Notes: generated by a model from the letters alone, not told the origin. 6,100 nucleotides of DNA from Zavarzinia sp. (GCA_028694545.1 JAQVKV010000163.1:1-6100); one strand, 5' to 3'. Counted from the first letter of the stretch, positions 1 through 5,303 are shown. Translations and numbers: made by a program.

Positions 1-821
1 CCGTAGAGGACGACGCGGCCGTCGGCGAGCTTCAGGCCGCCGAACAGGGAAGTCTCGATCCCAGGCTTCACCTCGGTCCAGCTGTCGCCGAAATCGTCGG
101 TCGTGAAGACGTGGCCGAGCATGCCGAAGGCGATCCAGCGATCATTCGTCGCCTGGACCACGCCGTAGAGCGAGCCGTTGTAGGGCAGTTGCAGCGCTTC
201 CCAGGTCGCGCCGCCGTCGCGGCTGCGCAGGGCTTGCGCGAATTCGCCGACCGCCAGCACGCGGCCGTCGCCGGCACAGGCGACATCGTTCAGATGCGGC
301 CCGTCCGGCAGCGTTTCATCGAGGTCGACCTGTTCGAAGCTGTCGCCCTTGTCCGTCGAGGTCAGCAGGCGGCCGAAACTGCCCACCACCACGATGGTCC
401 CGGTCGAGGACCGGCACAGGTCGAACAGCGGATCGGAATATTTCTCGTCGAAGCGGATCGGGGTCCAGCTGGCCCCCTCGTCGGTCGAACGCATGACGAG
501 CCCGTCATGCCCGACCACGAAGCCGAGCTCCTTGCCGAGAAAGCGAACGTTGGTCAGGGTCGAGTCCACCCGCGTCACGCCAGCGCCCGACAATACCGTG
601 CCGTCGCGCCAGCTTTTCGCGCCATCATCGGAAATCAGGACATGGCCGCTCTCGCCGACGGCCACCAGCCGGTCGCCCGCCTGGGCAAGACCGTTGATGC
701 GCAGGCGCGAGGGGTTGGTCGCCGTCGCCGGATAATCAGGAAGGCTACGCGGATAAAAGGCATAGACGGCGACAAGGGCGATAAACGCCGCCATGGATAT
801 CCCTAGTGCTCGACCGGCCAT
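1..821 (-). CDS. Membrane-anchored YCF48/BNR-repeat beta-propeller protein, partial (C-terminus off the left edge)
   Basis: The minus-strand frame stays open from 821 to the window edge (273 codons), so its C-terminus is missing. Residues 6-22 are hydrophobic after an Arg at position 4, giving an uncleaved anchor or signal sequence that points to the periplasmic side. The rest repeats Asp-box (BNR) motifs of the form S-x-D-x-G-x-S/T-W at about 64-71, 112-119, 155-162, 200-207 and 241-248, spaced 40-50 residues, each followed by strand-like stretches such as VAVGE or FVVGHDG. This is the pattern of YCF48/sialidase-like propellers. I chose ATG 821 over the in-frame ATG 794 because it keeps the Arg before the hydrophobic segment and is preceded by purine-rich AAGG (826-829) and GGAGGG (832-837). 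Such proteins are often annotated as photosystem II assembly-like in non-photosynthetic bacteria, and some lie beside RND transporters and DUF1302/DUF1329 genes. What lies downstream is unseen. The biochemical role is unknown; no catalytic residues can be assigned. Confidence 0.85.
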   Translation of the reverse strand, partial: MAGRALGISMAAFIALVAVYAFYPRSLPDYPATATNPSRLRINGLAQAGDRLVAVGESGHVLISDDGAKSWRDGTVLSGAGVTRVDSTLTNVRFLGKELGFVVGHDGLVMRSTDEGASWTPIRFDEKYSDPLFDLCRSSTGTIVVVGSFGRLLTSTDKGDSFEQVDLDETLPDGPHLNDVACAGDGRVLAVGEFAQALRSRDGGATWEALQLPYNGSLYGVVQATNDRWIAFGMLGHVFTTDDFGDSWTEVKPGIETSLFGGLKLADGRVVLY

Positions 822-842
822 CTGACCTTGTCCCTCCCCCAG

Positions 843-884
843 GGCGGGGCCTTGTTCTCGCCCCGCCGCCGCGCCTTTGGCGCG
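843..884 (-). other. Two adjacent GC hairpins in the leader of the BNR-repeat gene
   Basis: An 8-bp perfect stem (843-850 with 860-867, 9-base loop) is followed at once by a 6-bp stem with a 3-base loop (870-875 with 879-884). On the minus strand they precede the propeller gene, with the first stem ending 21 bases before its ATG and next to its ribosome binding region. They could be leader structure or just GC-rich sequence. There is no U-run after either stem. Confidence 0.4.
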
Positions 885-901
885 CGATGTTTTCCGCAAT
901 G

Positions 902-930
902 ATTAGACGCGGCACGCTTGGACGCCAAGC
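902..930 (-). promoter_or_regulatory. Weak sigma70-like promoter candidate with overlapping small palindrome
   Basis: On the minus strand TTGGCG (928-923) and TCTAAT (907-902) resemble -35 and -10 boxes, but the spacer is only 15 bases, shorter than the usual 16-18. The -35-like box overlaps a perfect 6-bp inverted repeat with a 3-base centre (916-921 with 925-930), which could be an operator half-site pair. It would drive the BNR-repeat gene from about 80 bases upstream. Weak evidence only; an initiation site between hsaC and the propeller gene is nevertheless plausible because of the 250-base gap. Confidence 0.2.
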
Positions 931-979
931 CCCAGCCAGCATCACGCCCTGAATAAATCCGGGTCGGACGGACGGAGAA

Positions 980-1019
980 CGCCGCCGCCCGGTCAGGCTC
1001 GGTCGACCGGGCGACGGCG
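980..1019 (-). terminator. Strong hairpin downstream of hsaC, possible terminator
   Basis: A 15-bp stem with one C/A mismatch (980-994 with 1005-1019) and a 10-base loop begins 52 bases after the hsaC stop codon. It is the most stable-looking structure in the 250-base gap between hsaC and the BNR-repeat gene, where a terminator would be expected. On the minus strand it is followed by a pyrimidine-rich but not U-rich stretch, so it is not a classic intrinsic terminator. It may act with Rho, protect the 3' end, or not act at all. Confidence 0.4.
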
Positions 1020-1071
1020 CCCCCCGTCCTCGAAACCGGCCAGCGAGGCGGCGCCGGCCGGCCCGTTTCCC

Positions 1072-1950
1072 TCAACCGCCGAGGCGATGGCCCCAGTGGC
1101 TGGTCGACGTCGTCTCGAACACCTGATGGTTCGCCCAATCCTTCACCAGCCCACCCCAACCGTACTCCAGCGCGAAGCCGCCGGGGGTCATGATGTAGAA
1201 GGAAATCATCTCGTCGTTCACATGCTTGCCAAGGCCCATGACCACGGGCACCTGATGGGCCGAGACACGGTCGAGCGCCTTGCCCACGTCGTCGAAATCC
1301 TCGACCTCGATCATGACGTGGATGCAGCCCGACGGGCTCGGCATTTCGGCCAGAGCCAGCGAATGCTGACGCGGGTTGCAGTGGTAGAACTGGATGCGCA
1401 GGGGCGGCATGCCCGGCACCATCGAGATCTTCAGGATGTCCGACAGGCCAAAGCCCACCGTCTCGGTCCAGAAGGTATGGGTCGCGTCGAACGTCTCGAA
1501 GGCGGGCAGCACGACATGGCCAAGGCCCATGCCCTCGGTCACGAAACCGGCGACGCCGATCGGCGAATGGAAGCGCGCGAAGTCCGAGATCGGGCCCCAG
1601 TAGACTTCATGGGCGTTGCCCGCCGGATCGGTGAAGCCGAAATATTCCTGGACATGGCGCAATGTGGCACCTTCCGCATCACCTTCCGTGATGGCGACGC
1701 CCTTGCCCTCCAGATACTCGCGCATGGCGCGGAAGGCGAGCTGGTCCTGGACTTCCCAGCCGGACGCGATCAACCCGTCCATCTCCTTCGGCAGGACGAG
1801 GAAGCGGAACTGACGGCCATCCATCTTGAGATGGAGATTGCCATCCGGGGTCTCGGCTACCATGAGGCCCAGCACTTCGGTTGCAAATTGCCGCCACTGG
1901 CCAAGATCGGTCGAGCCGACGAGGACATACCCCAGTTCACGAATGTACAC
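1072..1950 (-). CDS. hsaC: HsaC/BphC-type extradiol catechol dioxygenase (3,4-DHSA dioxygenase)
   Basis: A 292-residue type I (vicinal oxygen chelate) extradiol dioxygenase with two repeated domains, about 5-120 and 140-265, close to the usual 290-300. The expected Fe(II) triad is present: His145 (GLGHVV), His211 (IHVMIEVED) and Glu262 (FALEYG). His196 (NPRQHSLA), His243 (KHVNDEMISFY) and Tyr252 occupy the usual second-sphere catalytic positions. The GKHVNDEMISFYIMTPGGF block and the C-terminal SHWGH closely resemble mycobacterial HsaC as I remember it. The family cleaves catecholic 3,4-DHSA by meta-cleavage in the cytoplasm, giving 4,9-DSHA, the HsaD substrate. The start is GTG at 1950 (MYIRELGYV), chosen because GGAGG lies 5 bases upstream (1956-1960) and the family N-terminus begins here. 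The gene is the third minus-strand gene of the cluster, 150 bases after kshB. A biphenyl-type BphC is the main alternative, but hsaA and hsaB alongside argue for a steroid substrate. TesB is the comamonad name for this activity. Confidence 0.9.
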   Translation of the reverse strand: MYIRELGYVLVGSTDLGQWRQFATEVLGLMVAETPDGNLHLKMDGRQFRFLVLPKEMDGLIASGWEVQDQLAFRAMREYLEGKGVAITEGDAEGATLRHVQEYFGFTDPAGNAHEVYWGPISDFARFHSPIGVAGFVTEGMGLGHVVLPAFETFDATHTFWTETVGFGLSDILKISMVPGMPPLRIQFYHCNPRQHSLALAEMPSPSGCIHVMIEVEDFDDVGKALDRVSAHQVPVVMGLGKHVNDEMISFYIMTPGGFALEYGWGGLVKDWANHQVFETTSTSHWGHRLGG

Positions 1951-1979
1951 GCTTCCCTCCCCGCCCTTTTCCGGCGCAC

Positions 1980-1996
1980 CGATTTTCGGGAAATCG
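1980..1996. repeat. Short inverted repeat upstream of hsaC
   Basis: CGATTT (1980-1985) and AAATCG (1991-1996) form a 6-bp perfect inverted repeat with a 5-base centre, 30 bases upstream of the hsaC start, in the leader or promoter area. It may be an operator half-site pair or a small leader hairpin. It is short enough to occur by chance. Confidence 0.25.
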
Positions 1997-2068
1997 CGAC
2001 CCGGCGTATCGAAGCTCCGGACCGTTACCCTTGTCGTTTCGCTACCCTAGTCGAACGCCGCAACTGAT

Positions 2069-2086
2069 CATCGTCTGCATGGACTA
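2069..2086. promoter_or_regulatory. Copy 1 of a bipartite 18-base motif, upstream of hsaC
   Basis: The plus strand reads CATCGTCTG, 3 variable bases, GGACTA. The same two blocks with the same spacing occur at 4548-4565. This copy lies in the kshB-hsaC gap, with its nearest edge 118 bases before the hsaC GTG start and in the same orientation toward hsaC as the other copy has toward hsaA. A shared activator or repressor site is the simplest reading. I could not match it to the known KstR or KstR2 palindromes, and the motif itself is not palindromic. Confidence 0.4.
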
Positions 2087-2100
2087 CCAACGGCAGGACG

Positions 2101-3162
2101 TCACTCGGGGAAGCTGACCTTGACCTTCGGCGTCAGCGGCAGCGACTGGCAGGCCAGCACCCAGCCGTCGGCGAGATCGGTCTTGTCGAGGACGCTGTTC
2201 TTGGTCATCTTGACCTCGCCTTCCTCGAGCTTGCACATGCAGGCGCTGCAACTGCCCATCCGGCAGGAATAAGGCGCGCCGATCCCTGCCTCCAGGATCA
2301 CGTCCAGCAGATGGCGGTTGGCCGGCCAGGTCAGGTTGTGGCTCTCGCCGTCAAGCACCACCTCGACCTCCGACTTGGGGCCGCTTTCGGCCTCGGCCGC
2401 GGCAGCCGCGGCTTCGGCCTCGATCGCGGCGACGGCGGCGATCGGATCGCCGTCGAGGGAGATGAACTTCTCGAGATGGATGCGCGACCGCGCCATCCCT
2501 TCGGCGGAAAGAGCCGCGACCACCGCGTCCATATAAGGGCCGGGGCCGCAGATGAAGGCGTCATGCGTCGGTGCGTAAGGCCGGATCAGCGCGCCCAGCT
2601 GTTCGACCGAGGGCAGGCCCTGCACGGTCTCGATCCAGTGCAGCACGGTCAGACGGCCCGCGTGCAGGGCCGCGAGTTCGCGAAGCTCGGCGGCGAAGAT
2701 CACCGATTTCTCGTCACGATTGGCGTAGACGAGGACGACATGCCCCTTGCCGCGCAGCAGCGCCGACTTCAGGATCGACATCACAGGTGTTACACCGCTG
2801 CCACCCGCGAAAAGCAGCAGGTCGCGTTCGAGATTCTTCGGCGTAAAGACGCCTGCCGGCGGCAGCACGTCGACGACGGACCCGGCCGCGAGGTTGTCGC
2901 ACACCCAATTCGAGGCGCGTCCGCCCGTCACCCGCTTCACCGTGATTTTGTGCGCTTCACCGGTGAAGGGCGAAGAGGCGAGGGAATAGCAGCGGGCAAC
3001 CGTGTCCTCGCCGTTGCCGACGCGCAGGGTCAGGAATTGGCCGGGCCGGTAGGTGAAACGATCGCGCAGCTCGACCGGGACATCGAAGATCACGGACTTG
3101 GCGTCCGGCGTCTCATCGACGATCTCGGCGACCTTCAGCGAATGATATTGCAGCGGCTGCAT
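2101..3162 (-). CDS. kshB: KshB-type FAD/NAD(P)H and 2Fe-2S reductase of 3-ketosteroid 9-alpha-hydroxylase
   Basis: A 353-residue oxidoreductase of the KshB/PaaE/Hmp-like family that passes electrons from NAD(P)H through FAD and a plant-type 2Fe-2S cluster to a Rieske oxygenase. The FAD domain (about 1-110) has R57-C-Y59-S60-L-A-S63. The nucleotide domain (about 112-235) has GGSGVTPVMS (120-129) and CGPGPYM (205-211). The C-terminal ferredoxin domain (about 265-353) has Cys300, Cys305, Cys308 and Cys338, a C-x4-C-x2-C-x29-C pattern. Length matches KshB (about 350). Between the reductase and ferredoxin domains is a very Ala/Glu-rich linker (about 239-260). Start ATG 3162 is supported by AGGAAA at 3165-3170. 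The gene follows hsaA by 95 bases. Its expected partner KshA, which opens ring B by 9-alpha-hydroxylation, is not in the window. It could instead serve another Rieske oxygenase; phenylacetyl-CoA epoxidase reductase (PaaE) is less likely because no paaABCD is near. Confidence 0.85.
   Translation of the reverse strand: MQPLQYHSLKVAEIVDETPDAKSVIFDVPVELRDRFTYRPGQFLTLRVGNGEDTVARCYSLASSPFTGEAHKITVKRVTGGRASNWVCDNLAAGSVVDVLPPAGVFTPKNLERDLLLFAGGSGVTPVMSILKSALLRGKGHVVLVYANRDEKSVIFAAELRELAALHAGRLTVLHWIETVQGLPSVEQLGALIRPYAPTHDAFICGPGPYMDAVVAALSAEGMARSRIHLEKFISLDGDPIAAVAAIEAEAAAAAAEAESGPKSEVEVVLDGESHNLTWPANRHLLDVILEAGIGAPYSCRMGSCSACMCKLEEGEVKMTKNSVLDKTDLADGWVLACQSLPLTPKVKVSFPE
2386..2422. repeat. Low-complexity repeat inside kshB encoding the Ala-rich linker
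   Basis: The decamer TTCGGCCTCG occurs at 2386-2395 and 2413-2422, exactly 27 bases (9 codons) apart, and between them GCCGCGGC occurs twice (2396-2403 and 2405-2412). The spacing keeps the reading frame. This looks like in-frame slippage or duplication that lengthened the Ala/Glu linker between the NAD and 2Fe-2S domains. Confidence 0.6.
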
Positions 3163-3197
3163 CGTTTCCTGCCCCGATCCCCTGGTTTTCTTGTGCG

Positions 3198-3223
3198 GGA
3201 GCCCGGCGTCGAGGCCGGGCTCC
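3198..3223. other. Perfect 10-bp hairpin in the hsaA-kshB gap
   Basis: GGAGCCCGGC (3198-3207) pairs perfectly with GCCGGGCTCC (3214-3223) around a 6-base loop. It starts 35 bases after the hsaA stop and ends 35 bases before the kshB start, so it fills the middle of the 95-base gap. No U-run follows on either strand, so it is more likely an RNA-stability or partial-attenuation element, or a dispersed palindromic repeat, than an intrinsic terminator. Confidence 0.6.
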
Positions 3224-3257
3224 AGGACCCTGATTCATCCAATACCGGGCGACAGGA

Positions 3258-4454
3258 TCAGATGAAATAGTCGTTGTTGCCAAGCCCCAGCATGACGCCG
3301 CCCCAGTTGCGGCCGATGGAATCGACCTGGGCCGCCGCATGCGCCCGGCCGGTCTGGACGTCGGACAGGATGCGGCTGAACGGCAGGGCCTTCGTGAAGA
3401 CGGCGGCGCCACCGCCGGCCTTGAAAATGCGCTGCGCGATGTCGACCACCCGATCCGGTGCCTGCGCGGCCTGGAAGCGGAACTTCATGCGATCTTCGAT
3501 CGTCGTGAACTCGCCGCGTTCCGCCTGGTCGTACATCTGTTCGATATTGCGACGGAGCAGGACTTTCAGCTCGTCGATGGCCGAAACCGCTTCCGCCAGC
3601 ACGAGCTGGGCGCTGCCGTCCTCGGCCGTCTTGGCGCCGGTCACGGTCACGCGCTTCGCCGCGTATTTGGTGAAGCTGTCGACCATGGCCTGCAGCGCGC
3701 CGATGCCCGAGGTGGTGACGGAACGGATGAAGATCTGCGCGAAGGGCATCCTGTAGAGCGGCGCCGTGTTGATGGCGTTGCCGGGGCTCATGCACATCAG
3801 GGCGTCCGCCATCTTGTGCGTGCGATATTCCGGCACGAAGACGTCGTTCACCTTGATGTCATGGCTGCCCGTGCCCTTGAGGCCATGGGTGTTCCAGGTG
3901 TCGACGATCTCGTAGTCGCTGCGCGGCAGCAGGAAGGTGCGCGCGTCCATGTTGCCGGATTCAGGGTCGACCATGCCACCGAGGAAGATCCAGTCGCAAT
4001 GTTCGCAACCCGAGGAGAAGCGCCAGTGGCCGGAGAAGCGGTAACCACCTTCGACCGGTGTCGCCTTGCCGGTCATCATGTAGGTCGAGGAGATCAGGAC
4101 CGAGCTGTCCTTGCCCCAGACGTCCTGCGCCGCCTGGTCCTCGAACAGCGCCATCTGCCAGTTGTGGCAACCGATCACGCCGTAACACCAGGCGGCCGAC
4201 ATGTCGCCCTCGCCCAGCGTCATCAGGACGTCGTAGAACACCGTGGGATGCATCTCGTAACCGCCCCAGCGCTTGGGCTGCAGCACGCGGAACAGACCCG
4301 CCTTCTGGAAGTCGGCGATGGTCTCGGCGGGCAGGCGGCGGAGCTGTTCCGTCTCGGCCGCGCGTTCTTTCAGCACCGGCACGAGTTCGCGAGCCCGGCG
4401 CAGGATTTCCTCGGCGTCGGGAATGGTCATGGTCACGTCGCTGCTGCCGTCCAT
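3258..4454 (-). CDS. hsaA: HsaA-type flavin-dependent 3-HSA 4-monooxygenase, oxygenase component
   Basis: A 398-residue member of the acyl-CoA-dehydrogenase-fold, group D flavin monooxygenases, close to the 394 residues of mycobacterial HsaA. With FMNH2 from HsaB it hydroxylates the phenolic A ring of 3-HSA to the catechol 3,4-DHSA in the cytoplasm. Family blocks in order: LPAETIADFQKAGLFRVLQP (41-60) with WGGYE (63-67), GVIGCHNWQMALF (92-104), WRFSSGCEHCDWIFLGG (144-160), PRSDYEI (177-183), GLKGTGSHDIKVNDVFVP (191-208) and GRAHA near the C-terminus (369-373). His97 and His372 sit in blocks conserved in the family. ATG 4454 is chosen over the upstream in-frame ATG 4550 because GAGGAA (4461-4466) lies 6 bases before it and the family N-terminus begins near here; the extra 32 residues would be Pro/Gly-rich with no family match. 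It is the first minus-strand gene of the cluster, divergent from hsaB. A related phenol hydroxylase acting on another substrate is possible but less likely given hsaC and kshB. TesA2 is the comamonad counterpart. Confidence 0.88.
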   Translation of the reverse strand: MDGSSDVTMTIPDAEEILRRARELVPVLKERAAETEQLRRLPAETIADFQKAGLFRVLQPKRWGGYEMHPTVFYDVLMTLGEGDMSAAWCYGVIGCHNWQMALFEDQAAQDVWGKDSSVLISSTYMMTGKATPVEGGYRFSGHWRFSSGCEHCDWIFLGGMVDPESGNMDARTFLLPRSDYEIVDTWNTHGLKGTGSHDIKVNDVFVPEYRTHKMADALMCMSPGNAINTAPLYRMPFAQIFIRSVTTSGIGALQAMVDSFTKYAAKRVTVTGAKTAEDGSAQLVLAEAVSAIDELKVLLRRNIEQMYDQAERGEFTTIEDRMKFRFQAAQAPDRVVDIAQRIFKAGGGAAVFTKALPFSRILSDVQTGRAHAAAQVDSIGRNWGGVMLGLGNNDYFI

Positions 4455-4494
4455 GGGGTGTTCCTCGAATGATGTTGGCTCTGGAGGCCGCCCA

Positions 4495-4576
4495 TCCGGA
4501 CGGCCCTCGTTCGTTGGCAGGATCATGGGAGGCACCCCGGCAAGCGACATCGTCTGTTAGGACTAAGCCGTCCGGA
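4495..4576. promoter_or_regulatory. 10-bp inverted repeat spanning the hsaA/hsaB divergent region
   Basis: TCCGGACGGC (4495-4504) and GCCGTCCGGA (4567-4576) are exact reverse complements separated by 62 bases. Both arms lie in the 243-base region between the divergent hsaA and hsaB starts, and each contains the palindrome TCCGGA. The spacing suggests two sites for one regulator that could loop the DNA and control both directions. A chance origin cannot be excluded in GC-rich DNA. Confidence 0.35.
4548..4565. promoter_or_regulatory. Copy 2 of the bipartite 18-base motif, hsaA/hsaB divergent region
   Basis: The plus strand reads CATCGTCTG, 3 variable bases, GGACTA, matching 15 of 18 positions of the copy at 2069-2086. 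It lies 93 bases upstream of the hsaA start and 132 bases upstream of the hsaB start, just inside the right arm of the long inverted repeat. Distance and orientation relative to hsaA resemble those of copy 1 relative to hsaC (93 and 118 bases). I could not place a convincing sigma70 promoter next to either copy. Confidence 0.4.
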
Positions 4577-4650
4577 GGTGGTGCCGCCCCTGCCGGCGCG
4601 GAAGATGGCGACCTTGCCGGAAGGCGAGAAAATGGATTTATTGGCCGAAA

Positions 4651-4674
4651 GAGGTGGCGATCCCGCGCCACCTC
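4651..4674 (+). promoter_or_regulatory. 9-bp perfect hairpin just upstream of the hsaB ribosome binding site
   Basis: GAGGTGGCG (4651-4659) pairs with CGCCACCTC (4666-4674) around a 6-base loop. It ends 9 bases before the hsaB Shine-Dalgarno GAGGAG (4684-4689). The left arm itself looks purine-rich and RBS-like. It could be a DNA operator, a leader hairpin that affects translation initiation, or chance. Confidence 0.45.
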
Positions 4675-4697
4675 CGCCTGCCCGAGGAGCCGAAACG

Positions 4698-5201
4698 ATG
4701 GCCGAGATCGCAAATCCCCCCACCCCCGAACTGGTGACCGCCTTCAAGGGGGCCATGCGCCGTCTCGCCGCCACGGTCACCGTGATCACGACCGGTTCGG
4801 GGGGCGAGCGCCAGGGCATGACCGCGACCGCCGTCACCTCGGTCACCATGGATCCACCCGCCCTGCTCATCTGCGTGAACCAGAGCGCCAGCCTGCACCC
4901 CGTGCTCGAGACCGGTACGCGCTTTTGCGTCAACCTGCTGAACGAGAGCCACGGCGAGGTGGCCGGGGCCTTCGGCGGCCGGCTTCAGGGCGCGGATCGT
5001 TTCAACGCCGGGCAATGGGCCGTGAACGATCATGGCGTGCCCTATCTGACCGATGCCCAGGCCAATCTCTTCTGCCGGGTCGACGCCCTGATGCTCTATG
5101 GTACGCACACGATCTTTGTCGGCCGGGTCGAGGATGTCCGCCTGTTCGGCGACATCGCGCCCCTGATCTACCAGGATGGCCGCTACGTGAAGGCAAGCTA
5201 G
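4698..5201 (+). CDS. hsaB: HsaB-type NAD(P)H:FMN reductase component
   Basis: A 167-residue flavin reductase of the HpaC/HsaB (flavin reductase-like, split-barrel) family, slightly shorter than mycobacterial HsaB (about 187). It reduces FMN with NADH for HsaA. Visible family features: the N-terminal helix FKGAMRRLAATVTVITTG (16-33), the flavin-binding MTATAVTSVTMDPPALLICV (41-60) and VNQSASLHPVLETGTRFCVN (60-79), then the C-terminal YGTHTIFVGRVEDV (134-147) and PLIYQDGRY (155-163). ATG 4698 is preferred over an in-frame GTG at 4578 because GAGGAG (4684-4689) lies 8 bases upstream and the family begins here; the extension would be Pro-rich. It is divergent from its partner hsaA with a shared 243-base promoter region, which allows joint control. 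Its sequence alone would also fit HpaC-like reductases of other two-component monooxygenases; the neighbour hsaA decides the call. Confidence 0.87.
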   Translation: MAEIANPPTPELVTAFKGAMRRLAATVTVITTGSGGERQGMTATAVTSVTMDPPALLICVNQSASLHPVLETGTRFCVNLLNESHGEVAGAFGGRLQGADRFNAGQWAVNDHGVPYLTDAQANLFCRVDALMLYGTHTIFVGRVEDVRLFGDIAPLIYQDGRYVKAS

Positions 5202-5203
5202 AC

Positions 5204-5303
5204 CGCTCTCCCGCGAAGCGGGAACCGGTCCCCGGGAGAGCGCACCAAATCGACAAGTTCGAGCGGAGCGCCGATTCAGTGAATCGGCGCCCGGCTCTGG
5301 TGC
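5204..5303. repeat. About 100-base two-hairpin palindromic element after hsaB
   Basis: The 161-base gap between hsaB and the acylase gene is mostly palindrome. Stem 1 pairs 5204-5213 with 5233-5242 (10 bp perfect, 19-base loop). Stem 2 pairs 5268-5278 with 5280-5290 (11 bp perfect around one base), extended by GAGC (5261-5264) with GCTC (5294-5297) and GCACCA (5242-5247) with TGGTGC (5298-5303). It starts 3 bases after the hsaB stop. No U-run follows. It could serve as a terminator or 3' stabiliser of hsaB, but its compound layout looks more like a dispersed intergenic repeat (REP/BIME-like). No second copy is in the window. Confidence 0.6.

Noticed and set aside
111..806. Plus-strand open frame of 231 codons at the left end
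   Set aside because: Antisense to the BNR-repeat gene, whose five regularly spaced Asp-box motifs on the minus strand are the real coding signal.
1087..2067. Plus-strand open frame of 326 codons opposite hsaC
   Set aside because: It is rich in His, Arg and Gly with no domain pattern, and lies antisense to a dioxygenase with all its active-site residues. It is a high-GC shadow frame.
2311..3270. Plus-strand open frame of 319 codons opposite kshB
   Set aside because: Antisense shadow of a well-supported reductase gene; no recognisable domain and no convincing ribosome binding site.
3339..4472. Plus-strand open frame of 377 codons opposite hsaA
   Set aside because: Long only because of high GC at third positions of hsaA; composition (Arg, His, Gly, Ala) is typical of a shadow frame.
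4455..4550. N-terminal extension of hsaA to the ATG at 4550
   Set aside because: No ribosome binding site before it, Pro/Gly-rich residues unlike the family, and it would overlap the shared motif. ATG 4454 has GAGGAA at 6 bases.
4514..4560. Sigma70-like promoter for hsaB starting from TTGGCA at 4514
   Set aside because: No acceptable -10 hexamer at 16-18 bases; the match is not better than chance.
950..4642. GGATTTATT shared by the hsaB leader (plus) and the region upstream of the BNR-repeat gene (minus)
   Set aside because: Nine bases only, with no matching flanks and different distances to the genes; likely coincidence.
4578..4697. N-terminal extension of hsaB to the GTG at 4578
   Set aside because: The extension is Pro-rich and unlike flavin reductases, and a strong GAGGAG precedes ATG 4698.
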